DNA from: Sphingomonas tagetis
GTDB lineage: Bacteria; Pseudomonadota; Alphaproteobacteria; Sphingomonadales; Sphingomonadaceae
DNA: 64,000 nucleotides
NCBI RefSeq assembly: GCF_024211275.1
Contig: NZ_JAMLDX010000007.1
Location: 124,001 to 188,000, forward strand
Direction: 5' to 3'
Of this stretch, positions 60,702-64,000 are shown in pieces. Made by a program: the position numbers and the translations under genes. Positions within the stretch are counted from its first letter, which is position 1, and each line of letters starts with the position of its first letter. The notes under the pieces were generated by a model that saw only the letters and a program-made list of their open reading frames with translations, was not told the origin of the DNA and searched no databases.

Positions 60702-61504
60702 TGCGGGTCCTTGGCAAAGGCGAGGCAGGCGTCGAGCACGCAGCGGAGCGTGGGCAGGATGGCGGGATCGGGATCGGGCGGCGTCGGCCAGTTATCGAGG
60801 CCGGGCCGTTCCGGTTCGGTGAGATAGCCGCGCATCGCCAGCTCCATCTGGATCGCATGGATGCCGTCCGCCGGGCGGCCATAATGCCGCGTCGTCCAGC
60901 CGCCGCGAAACCGCCCGTCGAGCACATGGCTCATGCCGCTGGCAGCGCAGATCGCGGTCACCGCTTCGGTCAGGGCGGGATCGCAAGTTTGCCCGCCATT
61001 GGTGCCGATGTTGAACTGCGGCAGCTCGCCATCGAACAGTCGCGGCACATGGCTGCGGATCGAGTGTGCGTCGTAGAGGACGACGCGCGGATTCGCTTCG
61101 CGCAACTGGTAGAGTTCGGCATCGAGCGCGGCGTGATAGGGGTCGAAATAGGCGGCGCGGCGGCGGTCGATCTCGGCCTGATCGGGCGTCTCGCCGGGAT
61201 AGAGCGGCTCGCCGTCGAACGTCTCGGTCGGGCACAGGCCGGTGGTCGTCTGGCCGGGATAGAGCGACATACCCGAAGGATCGCGGTTGCAGTCGATCAC
61301 GCTGCGCGACAGCCGTGTCCGCACCGTCGTCGCGCCCAACTCGCGCGCGAAGCCATAGAGCCGGTCGACCCACCAGTCCGCGTCCTTGCGCGCCAGCCAG
61401 GGCGAGACGAACGCGTCGGCCAGCTCGGGCGGCAGCTCGGTGCCCGTGTGCGGGAAAGCGACGACCAGCGGCGCATCGCCGCGATGGATTTCCAGCCAGC
61501 TCAT
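60698..61504 (-). CDS. hutG: N-formylglutamate deformylase
   Basis: A 268-residue FGase-family enzyme that releases glutamate from N-formylglutamate, the last step of the five-step histidine route. [27 protein letters not shown] and [13 protein letters not shown] carry the metal and substrate residues. Its presence implies that a formiminoglutamate deiminase (hutF) exists, probably beyond the window. ATG overlaps the hutH stop (ATGA). Confidence 0.93.
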   Translation of the reverse strand: MSWLEIHRGDAPLVVAFPHTGTELPPELADAFVSPWLARKDADWWVDRLYGFARELGATTVRTRLSRSVIDCNRDPSGMSLYPGQTTTGLCPTETFDGEPLYPGETPDQAEIDRRRAAYFDPYHAALDAELYQLREANPRVVLYDAHSIRSHVPRLFDGELPQFNIGTNGGQTCDPALTEAVTAICAASGMSHVLDGRFRGGWTTRHYGRPADGIHAIQMELAMRGYLTEPERPGLDNWPTPPDPDPAILPTLRCVLDACLAFAKDPQ

Positions 61505-63030
61505 GCCAGCCCCGGCAGGCCGAGCCCCGCCGCCGCGACGATCGCCCCGCTGCGCACGAGATCGGCTGCGGCCAGCAGCTCGGGATGGAAGTGACGGTCG
61601 TCGTCGAGCATCGGCACCACGTCGCGCAGCCGCTGCCGCACGGCTTCGAGCGCGGGGCTGGAAGCCAGCGGCGCGTGAAAGTCGCACCCCTGCCCTGCCG
61701 CCAGCAATTCGATGCCGACGACATTCATCGCGTTCGCCGCCATGTCGAGCAGGCGGCGGGCGCCATGCGCCGCCATCGAGACATGATCCTCCTGATTGGC
61801 CGAGGTCGGGATCGAATCGACGCTGGCGGGCGTGGCGCGCTGCTTGTTCTCCGACACCAAAGCGGCCGCCGTAACCTGCGGGATCATGAAGCCCGAATTG
61901 AGCCCCGGCTTGGGCGTCAGGAACGCGGGCAGCCCCGACAACGCCGGATCGACCAGCATCGCGATGCGACGTTCGGTGATCGATCCGATCTCGCAGATGG
62001 CGAGCGCGATCATGTCCGCCGCGAACGCGACCGGCTCGGCGTGGAAGTTGCCGCCGGAGAGCGCTTCGTCGGTGTCGGGAAAGATCAGCGGATTGTCGGA
62101 CACGCCATTGGCTTCGGTCGCCAGCGTCGCCGCCGCCTGGCGCAACAGGTCGAGCACCGCGCCCATCACCTGCGGCTGGCAGCGCAGGCAATAGGGGTCC
62201 TGCACGCGCGCATCGCCCAGCAGATGCGAGGCGCGGATCGCGGAACCCGCCATCAGTTCACGCAGCGCCGCCGCGGTCTCGATCTGCCCGGCATGACGGC
62301 GCAGCGCGTGGATACGCGGGTCGAACGGTGTATCGGAGCCCTTTGCCGCCTCGGTCGCCAGCGCGCCGGTGACCAGCGCCGACTGGAACAGCAACTCGGT
62401 CTCGAACAGCCCGGCGAGCGCATTGGCGGTCGAGAATTGCGTGCCGTTGAGCAGCGCCAGCCCTTCCTTGGGACCGAGTTCGAGCGGCGCGAGCCCGACA
62501 CGAGCCAAAGCCTCTGTCGCAGGCAACCGCGCGCCGTCCAGTTTGATCTCGCCCACGCCGATCATCGCCGCGGCCATATGCGCCAGCGGCGCGAGGTCGC
62601 CACTCGCGCCGACCGAGCCCTGACACGGCACCACCGGCGTCAGGCCTTTCGCCAGCATCGTTTCGAGCAGTGCGACCGTCGCAGGCCGCACGCCGGACGC
62701 GCCCTGTGCGAGGCTGGCGAGCTTGAGCGCCATCATCAGTCGCACGATCGCGGTCGGCGACGGCGCGCCGACGCCCGCGGCATGGCTCAGCACGATGTTG
62801 CGTTGAAGCGTCGCGAGATCGTCGTCGCCGATCTTCACGCTCGCCAGCTTTCCGAAGCCAGTGTTGATGCCATAGACCGGCTCGTGCCGCGCGAGGATGC
62901 GTTCGACCGCTGCGGCGCTCTCGGCGATGGCGCGCGCGCTCGCCGGATCGAGCCGCAGCGACGCGCCGCGATAGATCGCGCGCCAGTCGCGGAGCGGCAC
63001 GTCGCCGGGGATGAGGAGGATTTCGGTCAC
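61501..63030 (-). CDS. hutH: Histidine ammonia-lyase
   Basis: HutH removes ammonia from histidine to form urocanate. The 509-residue protein contains the [11 protein letters not shown] segment whose Ala-Ser-Gly makes the MIO electrophile, plus [15 protein letters not shown] and [15 protein letters not shown]. The GTG start at 63030 overlaps the hutI stop (GTGA); a longer open frame upstream overlaps hutI and is not coding. Length is normal. Confidence 0.95.
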   Translation of the reverse strand: MTEILLIPGDVPLRDWRAIYRGASLRLDPASARAIAESAAAVERILARHEPVYGINTGFGKLASVKIGDDDLATLQRNIVLSHAAGVGAPSPTAIVRLMMALKLASLAQGASGVRPATVALLETMLAKGLTPVVPCQGSVGASGDLAPLAHMAAAMIGVGEIKLDGARLPATEALARVGLAPLELGPKEGLALLNGTQFSTANALAGLFETELLFQSALVTGALATEAAKGSDTPFDPRIHALRRHAGQIETAAALRELMAGSAIRASHLLGDARVQDPYCLRCQPQVMGAVLDLLRQAAATLATEANGVSDNPLIFPDTDEALSGGNFHAEPVAFAADMIALAICEIGSITERRIAMLVDPALSGLPAFLTPKPGLNSGFMIPQVTAAALVSENKQRATPASVDSIPTSANQEDHVSMAAHGARRLLDMAANAMNVVGIELLAAGQGCDFHAPLASSPALEAVRQRLRDVVPMLDDDRHFHPELLAAADLVRSGAIVAAAGLGLPGLA

Positions 63031-64000
63031 TGGTCCTTCCAGACGCGCGAATGGAGGGGATTGAACCCCATGCGATAGACGAGCTCGGCCGGCCGCTCGA
63101 TGTCCCAGATGGCAAGGTCGCACGACTTGCCCGCTTCGAGCGAGCCGGTCTCGGCCTCGATCCCCAGCGCGCGCGCGGCATTGCGCGTGACACCCGTCAG
63201 GCATTCCTCGATGGTCAGCCGGAACAAGGTCGCCGCCATGTTCATCGTCAGCAGCAGCGAGGTCAGCGGCGAGGTGCCGGGGTTGCAATCGGTGGCGAGC
63301 GCGATCGGCACGCCCGCCTCGCGCAATGCCTGCACCGGCGGCAGCTTCGTCTCGCGCACGAAGTAGAAAGCGCCGGGCAGCAGCGTCGCAATGGTGCCTG
63401 CGCGCGCCATTGCGTCGATGCCCTCGGCGTCGAGATATTCGAGATGGTCCGCCGACAGCGCGCCATGCCGCGCGGCCAGCGCGGCGCCGCCCCGGTTCGA
63501 CAATTGCTCGGCATGGAGCTTGACGCGCAAACCGTGCGCGGTGGCGGCGGCGAACACCCGCCCGGTCTGTTCCGGCGTGAAACCGATTCCTTCGCAAAAG
63601 CAATCCACCGCATCGGCAAGGCCCGCCGCCGCGACCGCCGGGATCATCGTCCTGCAGACATGATCGATATAGCCGTCCGGCCGTCCTTCGAACTCCGGCG
63701 GCAGGGCATGCGCGCCGAGAAAGGTCGTCACGATCCGCACCGGCCTGATCTCGCCCAGCCGGCGCGCAGCGCGCAACATGCGCAGCTCGGTCTCCAGGTC
63801 GAGGCCGTAGCCGGACTTGATCTCGACGGTACTCGCCCCCTCGGCGATCAGCGCGTCGAGCCGCGGCAGCGCAGACGCGACCAGTTCAGCCTCGCTCGCG
63901 TGGCGCGTCGCGCGCATCGTCGAGACGATCCCGCCACCCGCGCGCGCAATCTCTTCGTAAGAAGCGCCCGCCAGCCGCAGCTCGAACTCATGCGCGCGGT
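63027..64000 (-). CDS. hutI: Imidazolonepropionase, C-terminal part (5' end outside window)
   Basis: HutI opens imidazolonepropionate to formiminoglutamate. The frame is open to the window edge; in it [20 protein letters not shown] and STMRATR are typical of the region following the first metal site. Visible motifs include [39 protein letters not shown] and [16 protein letters not shown], which contain metal-binding His and Asp residues of the amidohydrolase fold. The N-terminal HxH part lies outside. First visible gene of the hut operon. Confidence 0.93.
   Translation of the reverse strand, partial: RAHEFELRLAGASYEEIARAGGGIVSTMRATRHASEAELVASALPRLDALIAEGASTVEIKSGYGLDLETELRMLRAARRLGEIRPVRIVTTFLGAHALPPEFEGRPDGYIDHVCRTMIPAVAAAGLADAVDCFCEGIGFTPEQTGRVFAAATAHGLRVKLHAEQLSNRGGAALAARHGALSADHLEYLDAEGIDAMARAGTIATLLPGAFYFVRETKLPPVQALREAGVPIALATDCNPGTSPLTSLLLTMNMAATLFRLTIEECLTGVTRNAARALGIEAETGSLEAGKSCDLAIWDIERPAELVYRMGFNPLHSRVWKDQ

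Noticed and set aside
61066..63078. Long open frame on the plus strand opposite hutG and hutH
   Set aside because: Arg-rich shadow; the minus-strand enzymes are clear and overlap each other as an operon.

Overview
The window is a 64 kb, GC-rich stretch of an alphaproteobacterial chromosome, most likely from a sphingomonad (Sphingomonas or a close relative). Signs of this are a large TonB-dependent receptor ending in FKF, an ImuA-ImuB-DnaE2 mutagenesis cassette with an alphaproteobacterial GTTC-N7-GTTC LexA box, a NasST-type nitrate locus, a CYP153-like P450, and intergenic repeats of the GTCATCCCGGCC type. No plasmid, phage, IS element or CRISPR array was seen. Assignments rest on reading the translated sequence; no database search was run.

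Region by region. 1-5 kb: the end of an amino-acid permease, a repeat-bearing spacer, and a TonB-dependent receptor. 5-17 kb: mostly housekeeping and orphan genes: adenosine kinase, an EI24 membrane protein with a lipoprotein, queG, a NatA/NatB-type ABC exporter, a P450, a DNA methyltransferase with an Mrr-like tail, a Nudix hydrolase with an extensin-like protein, a CHAP protein and a Tat-exported MsrB. 17-27 kb: a nitrate-assimilation locus on the minus strand, read as nasT-nasS, then a structured leader with a terminator, then narK-nirB-nirD-nasA-cobA, possibly followed by a flavin reductase. The NasST regulators and the leader point to transcription antitermination. 27.3-28.8 kb: a decayed patch holding an unrecognised broken gene, a frameshifted extradiol-dioxygenase-like gene and a methyltransferase scrap. 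29-32 kb: a large-subunit catalase and a PHB-depolymerase-like esterase.

32.6-39.5 kb (minus strand): a compact acyl-CoA operon with CoA ligase, acyl-CoA dehydrogenase, SCP2-type thiolase, two MaoC/hotdog hydratase subunits, SDR dehydrogenase and an MFS transporter. Together they could carry out one beta-oxidation-like or retro-aldol cycle on an imported acid. Beside it lies a TonB-receptor remnant with three frameshifts. 40-44 kb: tRNA-Thr(GGT), a small basic protein, a VOC protein, aminopeptidase P and a glutathione S-transferase. 44.6-51.2 kb: gltD, a DUF2059 gene and gltB in one overlapping operon, so ammonium made by nitrate assimilation could be captured nearby. 51-53 kb: uppP and an NDUFA9-like SDR protein. 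53.3-59 kb: dnaE2, imuB and imuA (transcribed imuA-imuB-dnaE2) under the LexA box. 59-64 kb: a histidine-utilisation operon hutI-hutH-hutG-hutU, with hutI running off the window.

The less ordinary points are the nas leader, the 36-bp tandem repeat that multiplies GTG starts at the imuB-dnaE2 junction, a perfect 34-bp inverted repeat after dnaE2, the two patches of gene decay, and the solitary methyltransferase-Mrr fusion. I did not find a clearly new multi-gene system.
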